A DNA stretch of 64,000 bases from Bacteroidia bacterium (GTDB lineage: Bacteria > Bacteroidota > Bacteroidia > Bacteroidales > JAPLDU01): contig JAPLDU010000001.1 in assembly GCA_026391255.1 (NCBI GenBank), positions 42,901-106,900 of the forward strand. The letters run 5' to 3'. Numbering within the stretch: the first letter of the stretch is position 1; each line of letters begins with the position of its first letter. This document shows positions 8,923 through 19,622 of the stretch, in pieces. A model generated the notes under the pieces. It saw only the letters and a list, made by a program, of their open reading frames with translations, did no database searches and had not been told where the DNA came from. The translations under genes and the position numbers were made by a program.

Positions 8923-11506
8923 TCAGATATCCTCTTCCGGTTCCTCCTGTGAAAGATCTTCTAATTCGTCTTCGTCTTCCAAATCATCGTCCTCTTCCTC
9001 TTCTATTTCAGAGTATTCCGGGTCATCATTAATATCATCTTCTTCAGCAAATTCTTCAATCTCTTCATTCTCAACCGCACTCTCATCCCAATCCTCAGGT
9101 TTATCATTATTTTCAGAGACGTTTTTCTGCTCATTGAATTCTATGGTAGCAACTGCTGCAATCGCATCGTTTTCTTTTAGCTGAATAAGTTTAACGCCCT
9201 GTGTTGCACGGCCAAGAACCCTGATTTTTTCACATTCGAGGCGAATAATATTTCCCGAACGTGTAATAATCATTATGTCATCGGCATCTATCACGGTTTT
9301 CATACCAATCAATTTGCCGGTTTTTTCAGTGATATTTAAAGTTTTTACTCCTTTCCCACCCCTGTTGGTAATCCTGTAATCATCCAGGTTAGATCTTTTG
9401 CCGTACCCGTTTTCGGAAACTACCAGTACGTTTTCTTTTCCGCCTATATCAGCAATAACCATCCCTACCACTTCATCCGTTTCATTAGACAGCCTGATTC
9501 CTCTGACACCTGAAGCATTTCTGCCCATCGGCCTGACTCTTGTTTCGTGGAAGTGTACCGCCCTGCCTGCCCTTGATGCCAGTACCATTTCATTATTTCC
9601 ACTGGTCAGTTTGGCCTCAATTAACTGATCACCTTCTCTTATATTGATTGCTATGATTCCATTTAATCTTGGACGTGAGTACGCAATCAATGAGGTCTTT
9701 TTGATAATACCTTTCTTAGTACAGAGAATGATAAAATTATTAGTGACATATTCTTTATCAGTCAATGATTTTGTATTAATAAATGCCCTGACTTTATCTT
9801 CAGGATCAATATTCAAAAGATTCTGAATTGCCCTGCCTTTGGAAGCCTTGCTGCCTTCCGGTATTTCATAAACTTTAAGCCAGAAGCACTTACCCTTTTC
9901 AGTAAAAAATAACATGGTATTATGCATGGTAGCAATAAACAGATGTTCAAGGAAATCCTCGTCACGGGTGATCACCCCTTTGCTGCCTATCCCTCCCCTG
10001 TTTTGGGTACGGTATTCTGTAAGAGGTGTGCGTTTTATGTAACCAAGATGAGATATAGTAATGGCAACTTCATCATCGGCATAAAAATCCTCAGGATTCA
10101 TGTCCTCAGATGAATATACAATTTCAGTCCTGCGGGGATCAGCAAATTTGTCCCTGACTTCAATCAGTTCATCTTTAATAATCTGCATTCTGATTGACTT
10201 ATTTTCCAGTATTTCTTTCAGATGAGCTATCAGCTTAACAATTTCATCGTACTCATCCCTGATTTTATCTCTTTCAAGCCCGGTAAGTCTTTGCAACCTT
10301 AGGTCGAGTATGGCTTTGGACTGAATCTCGCTCAAACCGAAATTTAGCATCAGCCCGTTTAATGCTTCTTCAGGGTTCTTTGAAGCTCTGATCAGGTTAA
10401 TGACTTCATCCAGATGATCAAGTGCAATAAGCAGTCCTTCAAGAACGTGAGCTTTTTTTTCTGACTGGTCGAGATCGTATTGGGTGCGTCTTACGATAAC
10501 ATCATGCCGATGATTTACGAAATGAAAAATTAACTCCTTTAGGTTCAGTAACTTTGGTCTACCGTCAACCAGGCATATATTATTTACGCTATAACTGGTT
10601 TGTAATTGTGTGTATTTGAACAATTTATTGAGAATCACACCAGCTACGGCATCCCTGCGCAGATCAAAGACAATACGCATACCAAACTTATCTGATTCAT
10701 CATTGGCATTTGTAATGCCATCAATTTTCTTTTCATTGATCAGGTCAGCCACTTTCTTGATAAGTTCTTCTTTATTGACCTGGTAAGGAATTTCTGTGAC
10801 TATGATTTTTTCTTTTCCTGACGGAGATGTCTCAACATTTGTCTTAGACCTGATAACAATACGGCCTCTTCCAGTTTCAAATGCATCTTTGACTCCCTGG
10901 TATCCGTATATTATGCCACCTGTCGGGAAATCAGGTGCAAGAACAAAATGCATGAGTTCTTCAATAGTGATTTCATTTTTATCAATAAACGCCACAATGG
11001 CATTTACTACCTCTCCCAGGTTATGTGGCGGCATATTGGTTGCCATCCCCACTGCAATACCTGAAGCTCCGTTAATCAATAGGTTGGGAATTCTGGTAGG
11101 TAGTACCGATGGTTCCTCCAGCGTATCATCAAAGTTCAGAGTAAAATCAACAGTGTTTTTATCAAGGTCTGACAAAACTTCCTCGGCAATTTTTTTCAGC
11201 CTTGCTTCGGTATATCTCATTGCAGCAGGGCTATCACCGTCAATTGATCCGAAATTTCCCTGGCCATCAATCAAAGGATACCTTAATGACCAGTTTTGCG
11301 CCATTCTGACCATTTTTGTAAGCCCTGTTTGCAGATACCCCGAGTTCATTCATTCCGAATAAAACCCTGCGCTGAACCGGTTTGAGTCCATCCCTTACAT
11401 CAGGAAGAGCACGCGATACTATGACCGACATTGAATAATCAATGTAGGCCGATTTCATTTCCTCTTCTATATTTACCTTAAGAATTCTTTCTCCTGTATC
11501 TTCCAT
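8923..11506 (-). pseudogene. gyrA: DNA gyrase subunit A, broken by an internal deletion and frameshift
   Basis: Two ORFs together spell GyrA. The 79-aa N-terminal ORF (11506-11267) runs from [17 protein letters not shown] to GVSANRAYK. The 808-aa ORF resumes in another frame at [19 protein letters not shown]. By family comparison about 24 residues are missing at the join ([24 protein letters not shown]-like). That corresponds to about 71 nt and removes part of the winged-helix domain, including the quinolone-resistance positions. The catalytic tyrosine (AAMRYTEAR) is retained. The C-terminal beta-pinwheel has a GyrA-box-like [10 protein letters not shown], and the tail is strongly acidic. Gyrase is essential, so an assembly or sequencing error, or a minority variant, is more likely than true loss. 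Confidence 0.85.
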
Positions 11507-11576
11507 TCAATACCTATATAATCAAAACAATTAAATATGAAAATCCTTTAATAATTAACTTTTTTTTAAAGCCACA

Positions 11577-11607
11577 CAAAAGTAGTGATTTAAAGCTAAT
11601 AATCAAC
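11577..11607 (-). promoter_or_regulatory. Promoter of gyrA
   Basis: On the minus strand a GTTG (3/4 match to TTTG) is followed by 19 nt and TACTTTTG. It lies about 70 nt upstream of the gyrA ATG. Confidence 0.6.
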
Positions 11608-11732
11608 TCTTTTTAAATGTATTTATTAACATAAAGATGTAAATAATTGTCAATAAAAATACACGCTATTAAAGATAATATTAATTGGTTATTTGTAGTT
11701 AATAATTTGATTTTAAAATATATAATCAATAT

Positions 11733-11763
11733 TTTGGACTTTAGGCCAATTTTAGTATTTTTG
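11733..11763 (+). promoter_or_regulatory. Promoter of clpC
   Basis: TTTG, 19 nt, TATTTTTG is a full match to the Bacteroidota housekeeping promoter. It lies 19 nt before the ATG at 11783. No heat-shock inverted repeat (CIRCE) is seen nearby. Confidence 0.8.
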
Positions 11764-11782
11764 TCATCACAAATATTTGACC

Positions 11783-14317
11783 ATGGATTCAAAGTTTTCT
11801 CAACGGGTTAGAGATGTATTAACATACAGCAAAGAAGAAGCGATAAGGCTTGGTAATGACTTTGTTGGCAATGAGCACTTATTTTTAGGAATTTTACGTG
11901 ATGGTGAGGGCGTTGCCATTGATGCCCTGCTCTCATTGGGTATTGATCTCATCGACATCAGGCATTCGGTAGAAATTAAAATTAAAAAAGGAATTCCGGG
12001 CAAACGCCTGGAACTTGGAGATATACATTTATTAAAATCTGCAGAGCGCACCTTAAAATTAGTATATCTTGAAGCTCAATCATTTAAAGATCCTGAGGTG
12101 AACACGGGCCATTTGTTGCTTGCTATATTGAAAGATGAAAATAATATTGTGACCCAAATATTTGATACAATGAATATTAATTATCATATTATCAAGCAGC
12201 AATTAAGTGATCCCGGCCCATCGGCCAATTCAGATTTTTCTGATGATGATGACGAAAAACCAATAGGCCAGCAGGGTAATCCCCGTTCGAATGTTCCACA
12301 GTCCGGTAAGTCTAATTCAGATACACCGGTACTTGATAATTTTGGTATTGATATTACAAAAGCAGCAGAAGAAAACAAGCTCGATCCTATTGTTGGCCGC
12401 GAGGTCGAAATTGAACGACTGGCACAAATACTGAGCCGGCGAAAGAAAAATAATCCGGTACTTATCGGTGAACCCGGGGTTGGTAAATCTGCAATTGCAG
12501 AAGGACTTGCACTCAGGATAGTTCAAAAGAAAGTTTCGAGGGTATTATTTGGAAAAAGGGTTATTACCCTGGATCTTGCTTCAATTGTTGCCGGAACAAA
12601 ATACCGAGGCCAGTTTGAAGAACGAATGAAAGCCATTCTGAATGAGCTGGCTAAGACCAACAATATCATTCTTTTTATTGACGAAATTCATACTATTGTT
12701 GGTGCTGGTGGGGCAACAGGTTCCCTCGATGCAGCCAATATGCTCAAACCTGCACTTGCACGTGGTGAAATTCAGTGCATTGGAGCAACAACTTTGGATG
12801 AGTACCGTCAGTATATTGAAAAAGACGGAGCCCTGGAAAGACGGTTTCAGAAAGTGATGGTAGAACCGACCAATGCAGAGGAAACCATAGAGATTTTAAA
12901 TAACATCAAAGAACGTTACGAGGAGCATCACAATGTTACCTATACTCCTGAGGCTATCAAGGCTTGTGTAATACTTACCCAAAGATATATATCTGACAGG
13001 CATTTACCTGATAAAGCCATTGATGCTCTTGATGAATCAGGTAGTCGCGTGCATATCACCAATATCAAGGTACCTAAAAATATTGAGGAAATTGAAAAGT
13101 CAATTGAAGAAATCAAAAACAGTAAGGTAACTGCAGTAAAAAGCCAGAATTTTGAGTTCGCTGCCAACCTCAGAGATAAAGAGAAGGAACTATTACAAGT
13201 ACTGGAATATGAGAAAGTAAGATGGGAAAAAGAATTGTCACTTCACCGCGAGATAGTAGATGAGGAAAAGGTTGCAGAAGTAGTTGCCATGATGACAGGC
13301 GTTCCTGTTCAGAGAATAGCCCAGACTGAGATGACCCGGCTTGCTAATATGGCCGATGAACTGAAGAAAAGCATTATCGGACAGGATGAAGCAATCAGTA
13401 AAGTGGTCAAAGCCATACAACGAAACCGTGTTGGATTAAAAGATCCAAATAAGCCAATAGGGACATTTATCTTTCTTGGACCTACCGGTGTGGGAAAAAC
13501 CCAGTTGGCCAAGGTTCTTTCAAACTATCTATTTGATAGTAAGGATGCTTTGATAAGAATTGATATGAGCGAATACATGGAAAAATTTTCCGTGTCAAGG
13601 CTCGTCGGAGCACCTCCGGGGTATATTGGTTATGAAGAAGGTGGACAACTTACTGAAAAAGTCAGACGTCGCCCCTATTCAGTTGTTCTTCTCGATGAGA
13701 TAGAAAAAGCACATCCTGATGTATTTCATATCTTACTCCAGGTTCTTGACGACGGCCATCTTACCGATAGCCTCGGCCGCAGGGTCGATTTCAAAAACAC
13801 AATTGTGATCATGACTTCAAATATCGGTACCCGGCAACTGAAAGATTTCGGCCGTGGCGTCGGATTTTCAACCAAACTAACGGATGAAATTGACGATACT
13901 TATATTAAAGATGTGATACAGAATGCATTGAAAAAAGCATTCTCCCCTGAATTTCTAAACAGGGTTGATGACCTGATCGTCTTTAATTCACTGAATCGCA
14001 AGCATATTCATGAAATAATCGACATTGAACTCAAAGGCCTGTATGAACGCGTCAATTCATTAGGGTTTAAAATTATTATATCTCCTGCTGCAAAGGACTT
14101 TATCACTGAAAAAGGATATGATGTGAAGTTCGGTGCAAGACCATTGAAAAGAGCTATCCAGAAGTACCTTGAAGATCAGATGGCTGAAGTAATCATAAAA
14201 GCTTCACTGATGAAAGGAGCTGTCATCCATGTGGGATTTAATAAAAAGAAGCAGGATGTGGTGATAAATGTAAAACCAGCTAAGGAAAAAAATAAATTAG
14301 ACGAAAAGCAGAATTAA
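11783..14317 (+). CDS. clpC: ClpC ATP-dependent protease/chaperone subunit
   Basis: The 844-aa Hsp100 unfoldase presumably feeds ClpP. It has an N-terminal Clp_N repeat domain (residues about 1-145) and an Asp-rich linker. AAA-1 has Walker [10 protein letters not shown] and Walker [12 protein letters not shown] middle UVR-type segment ([13 protein letters not shown]) marks ClpC rather than ClpB. AAA-2 has GPTGVGKTQ and [12 protein letters not shown], and a D2-small C-terminal domain follows ([20 protein letters not shown]). The ATG at 11783 is preferred to the upstream TTG at 11777. Neither McsA nor CtsR is adjacent. Confidence 0.94.
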   Translation: MDSKFSQRVRDVLTYSKEEAIRLGNDFVGNEHLFLGILRDGEGVAIDALLSLGIDLIDIRHSVEIKIKKGIPGKRLELGDIHLLKSAERTLKLVYLEAQSFKDPEVNTGHLLLAILKDENNIVTQIFDTMNINYHIIKQQLSDPGPSANSDFSDDDDEKPIGQQGNPRSNVPQSGKSNSDTPVLDNFGIDITKAAEENKLDPIVGREVEIERLAQILSRRKKNNPVLIGEPGVGKSAIAEGLALRIVQKKVSRVLFGKRVITLDLASIVAGTKYRGQFEERMKAILNELAKTNNIILFIDEIHTIVGAGGATGSLDAANMLKPALARGEIQCIGATTLDEYRQYIEKDGALERRFQKVMVEPTNAEETIEILNNIKERYEEHHNVTYTPEAIKACVILTQRYISDRHLPDKAIDALDESGSRVHITNIKVPKNIEEIEKSIEEIKNSKVTAVKSQNFEFAANLRDKEKELLQVLEYEKVRWEKELSLHREIVDEEKVAEVVAMMTGVPVQRIAQTEMTRLANMADELKKSIIGQDEAISKVVKAIQRNRVGLKDPNKPIGTFIFLGPTGVGKTQLAKVLSNYLFDSKDALIRIDMSEYMEKFSVSRLVGAPPGYIGYEEGGQLTEKVRRRPYSVVLLDEIEKAHPDVFHILLQVLDDGHLTDSLGRRVDFKNTIVIMTSNIGTRQLKDFGRGVGFSTKLTDEIDDTYIKDVIQNALKKAFSPEFLNRVDDLIVFNSLNRKHIHEIIDIELKGLYERVNSLGFKIIISPAAKDFITEKGYDVKFGARPLKRAIQKYLEDQMAEVIIKASLMKGAVIHVGFNKKKQDVVINVKPAKEKNKLDEKQN

Positions 14318-14456
14318 ATGTGCTAATTTGACAATAACCCAATGTGATAATGTAGCAATTTGGAAATAAAGATATAGAAATAGGCATCGAATAATTATCA
14401 ATTATCAATTATCAATTATCAATTATCACATTAACACATTAGCACATTTTCAAATT
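14316..14456. repeat. Imperfect inverted repeat between convergent clpC and rimO
   Basis: AAATGTGCTAATTTG and AATGTGATAATGT on the left reappear in reverse complement on the right (TATCACATTAACACATTAGC, then ACATTTTCAAATT). The arms flank the ATTATCA array. The right arm belongs to repeat family A and contains the rimO stop codon. Such a foldback could act as a bidirectional terminator. Confidence 0.55.
14394..14428. repeat. Tandem (ATTATCA)x5
   Basis: Five exact head-to-tail copies of the 7-mer ATTATCA are visible between the convergent clpC and rimO genes. Confidence 0.95.
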
Positions 14457-15748
14457 ATCTCTCCGAAAAGATCGTATTCGCTTGCAGAAGTGATCTTTAC
14501 ATTCAAAATATTACCGATTTCAATTTGATGGCCATTATCTTTTACCAGTACTTCGTTATCAACCTCAGGTGAGTCATATTCGGTTCTTCCGACGAAATAT
14601 TCTCCTTCCTTCCTGTCAACAATAATCCTGAAAATTACGCCGGTTTTTGAGAGGTTTTGTTCTTTCGAAATTTGCTGCTGCAATTTCATAATTTCGGATG
14701 CTCTTTGTTTTTTAACACTTTCAGGAACACTGTCTTTATAATGACTGGCTGAATAAGTGCCTTCTTCTTCCGAATATGTAAAAACACCAAGTCTTTCAAA
14801 CCTGTTCTTCACGACGAATTCTTTCAGTTCTTTGAATTCCTTTTCTGTTTCACCAGGATGTCCCACCAGTAGTGTGGTTCTGATAGCTACTCCGGGTACT
14901 CTGCTGCGAATCTGATTAATGAGTTCGGTCGTTTTAAAACTGTCGATATTTCTCCTCATTCCTACCAGGATTTTGTCACTGATATGCTGGAACGGCAGGT
15001 CTATATATTTGCATATCTTTGAATTAGCATTAATTATATCCAATAATTCGAGAGGAAAATTTGCAGGATAGGTATAATGTAACCTGATCCATTCGATTTC
15101 CGGGATTCTGGTAATTTCTGAAAGCAGGTCAGCCAGCATTGATCTGTTATTCAAATCGTATCCATAATAGGTCAGGTCCTGGGCAATGAGAATCAGCTCT
15201 TTTACCCCAGCACTTGCAAGATTTTCAGCTTCATGCATTATTTCTTCTGGAGGCTTGGAAATATGTTTACCTCTGATAAGAGGGATTGCACAAAACGAAC
15301 ATGAACGGTCACAACCTTCTGATATTTTGAGATATGCATAGTGTGACGGTGTAGTGAGCACTCTTTCTCCCATGAGGCTTTTATCGTACCGGAAACCAAG
15401 CTTTTCAATAATTGAACTCAGATCGTCAATCCCAAAAAATCCATTTACTTCGGGTATCTCCTTTTGAAGTTCGCTTAAATATCTTTCACTTAAACAACCA
15501 ATTACAAATAAATGGTCAATGATACCCTTTGTTTTTGCTTGTGCAAATCTAAGAATGGCATCAATGGATTCTTTTTTTGCATCGTTGATAAAACCACAGG
15601 TATTAATGATAACGGTTTTGTAATCAGGGTCTGAAGAATTATGTACTACCTCAGCATGGTTTGAAGCTATTTGTTTCATCAATACTTCGGAGTCGACCAG
15701 ATTTTTGGAGCATCCGAGGGTTACGATATTGATTTTATGCTTCTTCAC
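14450..15748 (-). CDS. rimO: Ribosomal protein S12 methylthiotransferase RimO
   Basis: The 432-aa radical-SAM enzyme methylthiolates an aspartate of ribosomal protein S12. The N-terminal MTTase domain carries three cluster cysteines (VTLGCSKN, INTCGFINDA, VIGCLSERY). The radical-SAM motif is CDRSCSFC (residues about 146-153). A TRAM domain ends the protein (about 370-432). The start appears to be GTG, since no in-frame ATG precedes the conserved NIVTLGCSKN. It lies 17 nt downstream of ftsY and is probably co-transcribed. The stop codon falls inside a family A repeat. Confidence 0.93.
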   Translation of the reverse strand: MKKHKINIVTLGCSKNLVDSEVLMKQIASNHAEVVHNSSDPDYKTVIINTCGFINDAKKESIDAILRFAQAKTKGIIDHLFVIGCLSERYLSELQKEIPEVNGFFGIDDLSSIIEKLGFRYDKSLMGERVLTTPSHYAYLKISEGCDRSCSFCAIPLIRGKHISKPPEEIMHEAENLASAGVKELILIAQDLTYYGYDLNNRSMLADLLSEITRIPEIEWIRLHYTYPANFPLELLDIINANSKICKYIDLPFQHISDKILVGMRRNIDSFKTTELINQIRSRVPGVAIRTTLLVGHPGETEKEFKELKEFVVKNRFERLGVFTYSEEEGTYSASHYKDSVPESVKKQRASEIMKLQQQISKEQNLSKTGVIFRIIVDRKEGEYFVGRTEYDSPEVDNEVLVKDNGHQIEIGNILNVKITSASEYDLFGEII

Positions 15749-15765
15749 AAGGAAATAAAAGAAAT

Positions 15766-16719
15766 TTATTCGGAGAAAAGTGAATCAACAAATTCATATT
15801 TATTAAAAATCTGGATGTCATCCATTCCTTCTCCTGTCCCGATATATTTTACAGGTATCCTGAACTGATCAGAAATACCAATGACAACACCGCCTTTGGC
15901 AGTTCCGTCTAATTTAGTAATTGCCAGAGAACTGACCTCAGTCGCATTAGTAAATTGCCTGGCTTGTTCAAAAGCATTCTGTCCCGTTGAACCGTCGAGA
16001 ATCAGCAACACATCATGAGGAGCATCCGGAATTACCTTTTGCATCACTTTCCTGATCTTTGACAATTCATTCATTAATGGTATCTTATTATGTAACCTGC
16101 CGGCCGTGTCAATGATCACCACGCTGGCTTTATTTTTCTTTGCAACTACCAATGTTTCATAGGCAACAGAGGCCGGATCGGATCCCATTTTTTGCTTTAC
16201 AATAGCTACTCCTGCCCTTTCGGCCCATATGGATAACTGATCAACAGCCGCCGCACGGAAAGTATCAGAAGCGCCAACATAAACAACATTTCCTGCTTTT
16301 TTGAACTGGTATGCAAGTTTTGCTATGGTTGTGGTTTTACCAACGCCGTTCACACCTACTACCATAATAACATATGGATCATCCATTTCTGGCAGAGTAA
16401 AAGTACTAAGCTGGACTGAATTGTTTTCTTCGAGCATGTCAGTAATTTCCTTTTTCAGAATGGAATTCAGTTCATCCACGCCCAGGAACTTATTTTCCTG
16501 CACTCTTTTTTCTATTCTTCTGATTATCTTAACAGTAGTGTCAACGCCCACATCAGAAGATATCAGTACTTCTTCAAGCTTATCCAGGACTTCATCATCA
16601 ACTTTTGATTTACCGATAACAATACGTGAAAGTTTTTTAAAAACACTTTCTTTCGTTTTGGCAAGGCCTTTTTCAAGGTTTTCATTTTTATCTTTTGACA
16701 GAAATCCGAAAAGTCCCAT
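15766..16719 (-). CDS. ftsY: Signal recognition particle receptor FtsY
   Basis: This 317-aa SRP-type GTPase docks SRP-ribosome complexes at the membrane. An N-terminal four-helix NG bundle (residues about 1-100) lacks the long acidic A domain of E. coli FtsY, as is usual in Bacteroidota. G motifs are VGVNGVGKTTTIAKLA, DTFRAAAVDQL, IDTAGR, TKLDGTAKGG and the closing GTGEGMDDI. It is in line with rimO downstream and separated from the DUF4295 operon by a terminator. Confidence 0.95.
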   Translation of the reverse strand: MGLFGFLSKDKNENLEKGLAKTKESVFKKLSRIVIGKSKVDDEVLDKLEEVLISSDVGVDTTVKIIRRIEKRVQENKFLGVDELNSILKKEITDMLEENNSVQLSTFTLPEMDDPYVIMVVGVNGVGKTTTIAKLAYQFKKAGNVVYVGASDTFRAAAVDQLSIWAERAGVAIVKQKMGSDPASVAYETLVVAKKNKASVVIIDTAGRLHNKIPLMNELSKIRKVMQKVIPDAPHDVLLILDGSTGQNAFEQARQFTNATEVSSLAITKLDGTAKGGVVIGISDQFRIPVKYIGTGEGMDDIQIFNKYEFVDSLFSE

Positions 16720-16743
16720 GAGTGAATATTGATTATTATGAAC

Positions 16744-16773
16744 AAAAAAAGCCTTCCCGGTATGAGAAAGCCT
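16744..16773 (-). terminator. Terminator of the rpmB-rpmG-DUF4295 operon
   Basis: On the minus strand the stem AGGCTTTCTC/GGGAAGGCTT (10 pairs, three wobbles) has loop ATACC and runs into a T tract. It lies between the DUF4295 stop and the ftsY start. Confidence 0.75.
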
Positions 16774-16798
16774 GAATATCGCTGATATTACAATATAA

Positions 16799-16954
16799 CT
16801 ATTTCTTTGCGAAAAAGTCCTTCACATGGTCGGTATGGACAATTTCTTCCTTAAACTCATAGGCACCGGACTTAGGTGATTTTATCATTTTAACGACCCT
16901 GACGAATGTTTTGCCGGATCCGGTTTTCAGGGTTGCGATAACTTTCTTTGCCAT
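16799..16954 (-). CDS. DUF4295 small basic protein
   Basis: This 51-aa ORF is missing from the supplied track. It reads MAKKVIATLKTGSGKTFVRV and ends VKDFFAKK. The Lys-rich sequence and the position directly after rpmG match DUF4295, a Bacteroidota family found with L28 and L33 and thought to be ribosome-associated. It is 9 nt downstream of rpmG and followed by a terminator, so it is the last gene of the operon. Confidence 0.85.
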   Translation of the reverse strand: MAKKVIATLKTGSGKTFVRVVKMIKSPKSGAYEFKEEIVHTDHVKDFFAKK

Positions 16955-16963
16955 AATGTTAAA

Positions 16964-17146
16964 TTATTTAATTTCACGATGAACTGTAACTTTCTTTAAT
17001 ATCTGGTTGTATTTTTTAAGTTCAAGCCTGTCGGGGGTGTTTTTTTTGTTCTTGGTGGTAATATACCTTGAAGTTCCCGGCATGCCGCTGTCCTTATGCT
17101 CTGTACATTCCATAATAACCTGTACCCTGTTTCCTTTCTTTGCCAT
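16964..17146 (-). CDS. rpmG: 50S ribosomal protein L33
   Basis: The 60-aa protein has the L33 pattern: [17 protein letters not shown], then [22 protein letters not shown]. The zinc-ribbon cysteine pairs are not kept, so this is the zinc-free type. It sits 11 nt after rpmB and 9 nt before DUF4295. Confidence 0.94.
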   Translation of the reverse strand: MAKKGNRVQVIMECTEHKDSGMPGTSRYITTKNKKNTPDRLELKKYNQILKKVTVHREIK

Positions 17147-17157
17147 GTGTAATTATA

Positions 17158-17397
17158 TTATAAGTTAAGAAAACCTTTCTGTGCAGCATCAGCCATTGCC
17201 CGCTTCAGCCCCACTTTATCAATAATTCTGATTCCTTCAGCCGACACCTTTAATGTAATCCAACGATCTTCTTCGACCGAATAAAAGCGTTTTGTAAACA
17301 AATTGGGATAAAATTTCCTTTTTGTTTTACGGTTTGAATGGGAAACACTGTTTCCAACCATCACTTTTTTCCCTGTTATTTCACAAATTCTCGACAT
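17158..17397 (-). CDS. rpmB: 50S ribosomal protein L28
   Basis: The 79-aa L28 opens [20 protein letters not shown], continues [12 protein letters not shown] and closes with [10 protein letters not shown]. It is the first gene of the rpmB-rpmG-DUF4295 operon. Confidence 0.95.
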   Translation of the reverse strand: MSRICEITGKKVMVGNSVSHSNRKTKRKFYPNLFTKRFYSVEEDRWITLKVSAEGIRIIDKVGLKRAMADAAQKGFLNL

Positions 17398-17553
17398 TTC
17401 GCGTGTTTTTTAAAACGGATTGCAAAGAACGTGGTAATTATTGAATTAACCAAATTATTTTTCAGGAAAGTTATCAAAATATTTTTGTTGATAATTATTG
17501 AACATTATTTTATTATAATCACCAATATAATTGAATGATTATCATGAATATAT

Positions 17554-18792
17554 TTATTTTTCCAATATCATTCTCAACATATTCAGCGCTGTGAGAGATG
17601 CCCTGATAATATTTCTTTCCCTATTATCTCCAAAGCTGTACTTCTTTGAGAACAAGCCATCTGGCGAAGCAATAGCTATCCATACTGTTCCTACCGGTTT
17701 TTCTTCTGATCCACCATCAGGGCCTGCGATTCCTGATGTAGCAATTGCATAATCGGTTGAAAATAACTTACGTACCCCAAATGCCATCTGTTCCACCACC
17801 TCCCTGCTCACCGCTCCATATATTTCAAGTGATTCGTGCTTTACTTTTAACACATTTTCCTTAATGTGGTTCGAATATGCAGTAACTGATCCGGTAAAAT
17901 ATTCCGAACAACCGGAAATTGATGTAATCATGGAAGCAATTTTTCCGCCTGTACAACTTTCAGCAACCGCCAGATTGCTGTTTTTATTTATAAGCAAATG
18001 TCCGACGAGTTTTTCAAGACTGTCGTCATCATATCCATATATTGCCTCCGGAATGATCAGTTTTAATTCCTCAATTTTCTTCCATGCCAGTGATTTAAGT
18101 ACTTCTTCATTTTCGCCCTTCAGGCTGAGTCGTAACCTTAATAGTCCGGGCGATGGAAGATATGCCAGTTTAATACCGTCAGGCAGACTATCTTCCCAAT
18201 CAGCGATCTTGATAGCCAATGTAGATTCAGGTATTCCAAAAGTCAGAACAGTTCTGTGTAAAATGAATTGCGTTTTAAAGTAAGCTTTTATTCTTGGTAT
18301 GACTTCCAGTTCCATCAGTGCTTTCATCTCAAAAGGAACCCCAGGAAGGGAAACAATGACCTTACCATTTCGTTCGAACCACATGCCCGGAGCTGTTCCA
18401 ATCGTATTCGGAAGAGGAATGCAATTATCTGGGACCATTGCCTGCAACCTGTTAAGCTCATTGATGGCAAACCCTCTTTTCACAAACCGGTTGGTGATTG
18501 ATTGAAGAACAGTTTCATTTAATACCAGTTTTGATCCAAAAAATGAACAAAGACTGTTTTTGGTAATGTCATCTTTTGTCGGCCCTAATCCACCGGTAAT
18601 GATCACAAGATATGCATTCATTTCGGAATCAGTTAACGTATCAATTATATGTTGATGATCATCTGAAACAGAAATGATCTGCCTTACATTGATACCTGTC
18701 ATGTTCAGTTGTTCAGCTATCCATGCCGAATTGGTATCAATAACCTGACCAATCAAAATCTCGTCACCAATGGTAATAATATCAGCCTGCAT
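17554..18792 (-). CDS. cinA: CinA-like competence/damage-inducible protein (NMN deamidase type)
   Basis: The protein has an N-terminal MoaB/Mog-like domain (ADIITIGDEILIGQVIDTNS, VIITGGLGPTKDDITK; residues about 1-170) and a C-terminal CinA domain with VAESCTGGKIASMIT, VTAYSNHIK and IATSGIAGPDGGSEEKPVGTVWIA. The C-terminal domain of this family deamidates NMN in pyridine nucleotide salvage. The start at the second Met (18792) fits the family better than 18807. Either start leaves a short overlap with the upstream membrane-protein gene, suggesting translational coupling. Confidence 0.92.
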   Translation of the reverse strand: MQADIITIGDEILIGQVIDTNSAWIAEQLNMTGINVRQIISVSDDHQHIIDTLTDSEMNAYLVIITGGLGPTKDDITKNSLCSFFGSKLVLNETVLQSITNRFVKRGFAINELNRLQAMVPDNCIPLPNTIGTAPGMWFERNGKVIVSLPGVPFEMKALMELEVIPRIKAYFKTQFILHRTVLTFGIPESTLAIKIADWEDSLPDGIKLAYLPSPGLLRLRLSLKGENEEVLKSLAWKKIEELKLIIPEAIYGYDDDSLEKLVGHLLINKNSNLAVAESCTGGKIASMITSISGCSEYFTGSVTAYSNHIKENVLKVKHESLEIYGAVSREVVEQMAFGVRKLFSTDYAIATSGIAGPDGGSEEKPVGTVWIAIASPDGLFSKKYSFGDNRERNIIRASLTALNMLRMILEK

Positions 18793-19510
18793 AGAATTTC
18801 TTTTCATGGTTGATTTTTATTATTAAGAGAATCGCAAAAATATGTAAGACGACTCCCGTCGAAAAAACTGGCCAGTGAAATGATCCGGGAATATAATTCT
18901 TCGCGAGGTCAATAACAGAGTGCTTATCAGAAGGGAAGATAATTTCAGGAAAGGAGAAATGTTTTAATAAAAACTGCATGTAATCTTCAGTATACGATAC
19001 CAGGATTATCAATGAACCGGTAATTAGCAAAACCCAGGCTGAACCTGATATCCGTGCATTTCCGCATCGGCTGCAAAAATACAACAGGAACATTGCCAAA
19101 GCAATCATTATCATAGAGTTAATTACGGGAGCCAATACTGGGCCGACCCAAATAACTGGCACCAGAAACAGAATATCCCAGCTCAGGAACGATTCAGGCC
19201 AGTTAAGTAATAATTTCAGAAACACATAGTAAAAGATATCCCATAAAGCAAAGGAATAGATAAACCATGCAAATTTTTCGGTGAAGTTTTTTCCGGCAAG
19301 CGCTCCGGCTGCGATCAGCATGAAAATGGTAGCTATTTCCCTGAGTAATTCTGTAAATGCGATTCTTCCTGAAATGATTTTCAAAGGAAATCCGAAACCT
19401 TCCGGGTAGTATAACTGACGGAGGTACACAACTACCGCACTTTCAAGAAATCCCATGGCCACTGCAAAAACAGTGATCCATACCAGCTTTTTATAATACT
19501 CACCGGTCAT
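18782..19510 (-). CDS. Polytopic membrane protein of unknown function
   Basis: The 242-aa protein has about six to seven hydrophobic segments. The first, WITVFAVAMGFLESAVVVYL, leads into an aromatic loop (RQLYYPEGFGFPL), and a WPESFLSWDILFLVPVIWVGP stretch lies mid-protein. I do not recognise an enzyme motif. The 3' end overlaps cinA, so the two are probably co-transcribed, with no obvious functional link. Confidence 0.6.
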   Translation of the reverse strand: MTGEYYKKLVWITVFAVAMGFLESAVVVYLRQLYYPEGFGFPLKIISGRIAFTELLREIATIFMLIAAGALAGKNFTEKFAWFIYSFALWDIFYYVFLKLLLNWPESFLSWDILFLVPVIWVGPVLAPVINSMIMIALAMFLLYFCSRCGNARISGSAWVLLITGSLIILVSYTEDYMQFLLKHFSFPEIIFPSDKHSVIDLAKNYIPGSFHWPVFSTGVVLHIFAILLIIKINHEKKFYAG

Positions 19511-19586
19511 ATACTATACTTAGACGCTTTGGAAACAAAACTTACCAACATGTTGTCGCTAATCTTTTTCCCGGGAAACGGATTTA

Positions 19587-19622
19587 ATTTTCAAATTTGC
19601 ACATTTTCAAATTTTCAAATTA
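19587..19622. repeat. Family A repeat at the M48 gene end
   Basis: TTTTCAAATTTGCACATTTT followed by CAAATTTTCAAATTAA: tandem TTTTCAAA words with the core GCACATTTTCAAATT. The TTA that serves as the minus-strand stop of the M48 protease lies inside it. Confidence 0.8.

Noticed and set aside
10796-11362. A 188-aa plus-strand ORF opposite gyrA
   Set aside because: It is a shadow of the GyrA reading frame.
8923-11506. Loss of the gyrase catalytic tyrosine by the deletion
   Set aside because: The catalytic Tyr lies in AAMRYTEAR, which is downstream of the join and is retained. The missing block is the quinolone-resistance/winged-helix segment.
8923-11506. Programmed frameshifting as the cause of the two gyrA frames
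   Set aside because: About 24 conserved residues are missing, so a simple slip would not restore GyrA.
14394-14428. CRISPR array
   Set aside because: The repeat unit is 7 nt with no spacers, and no cas gene is near.
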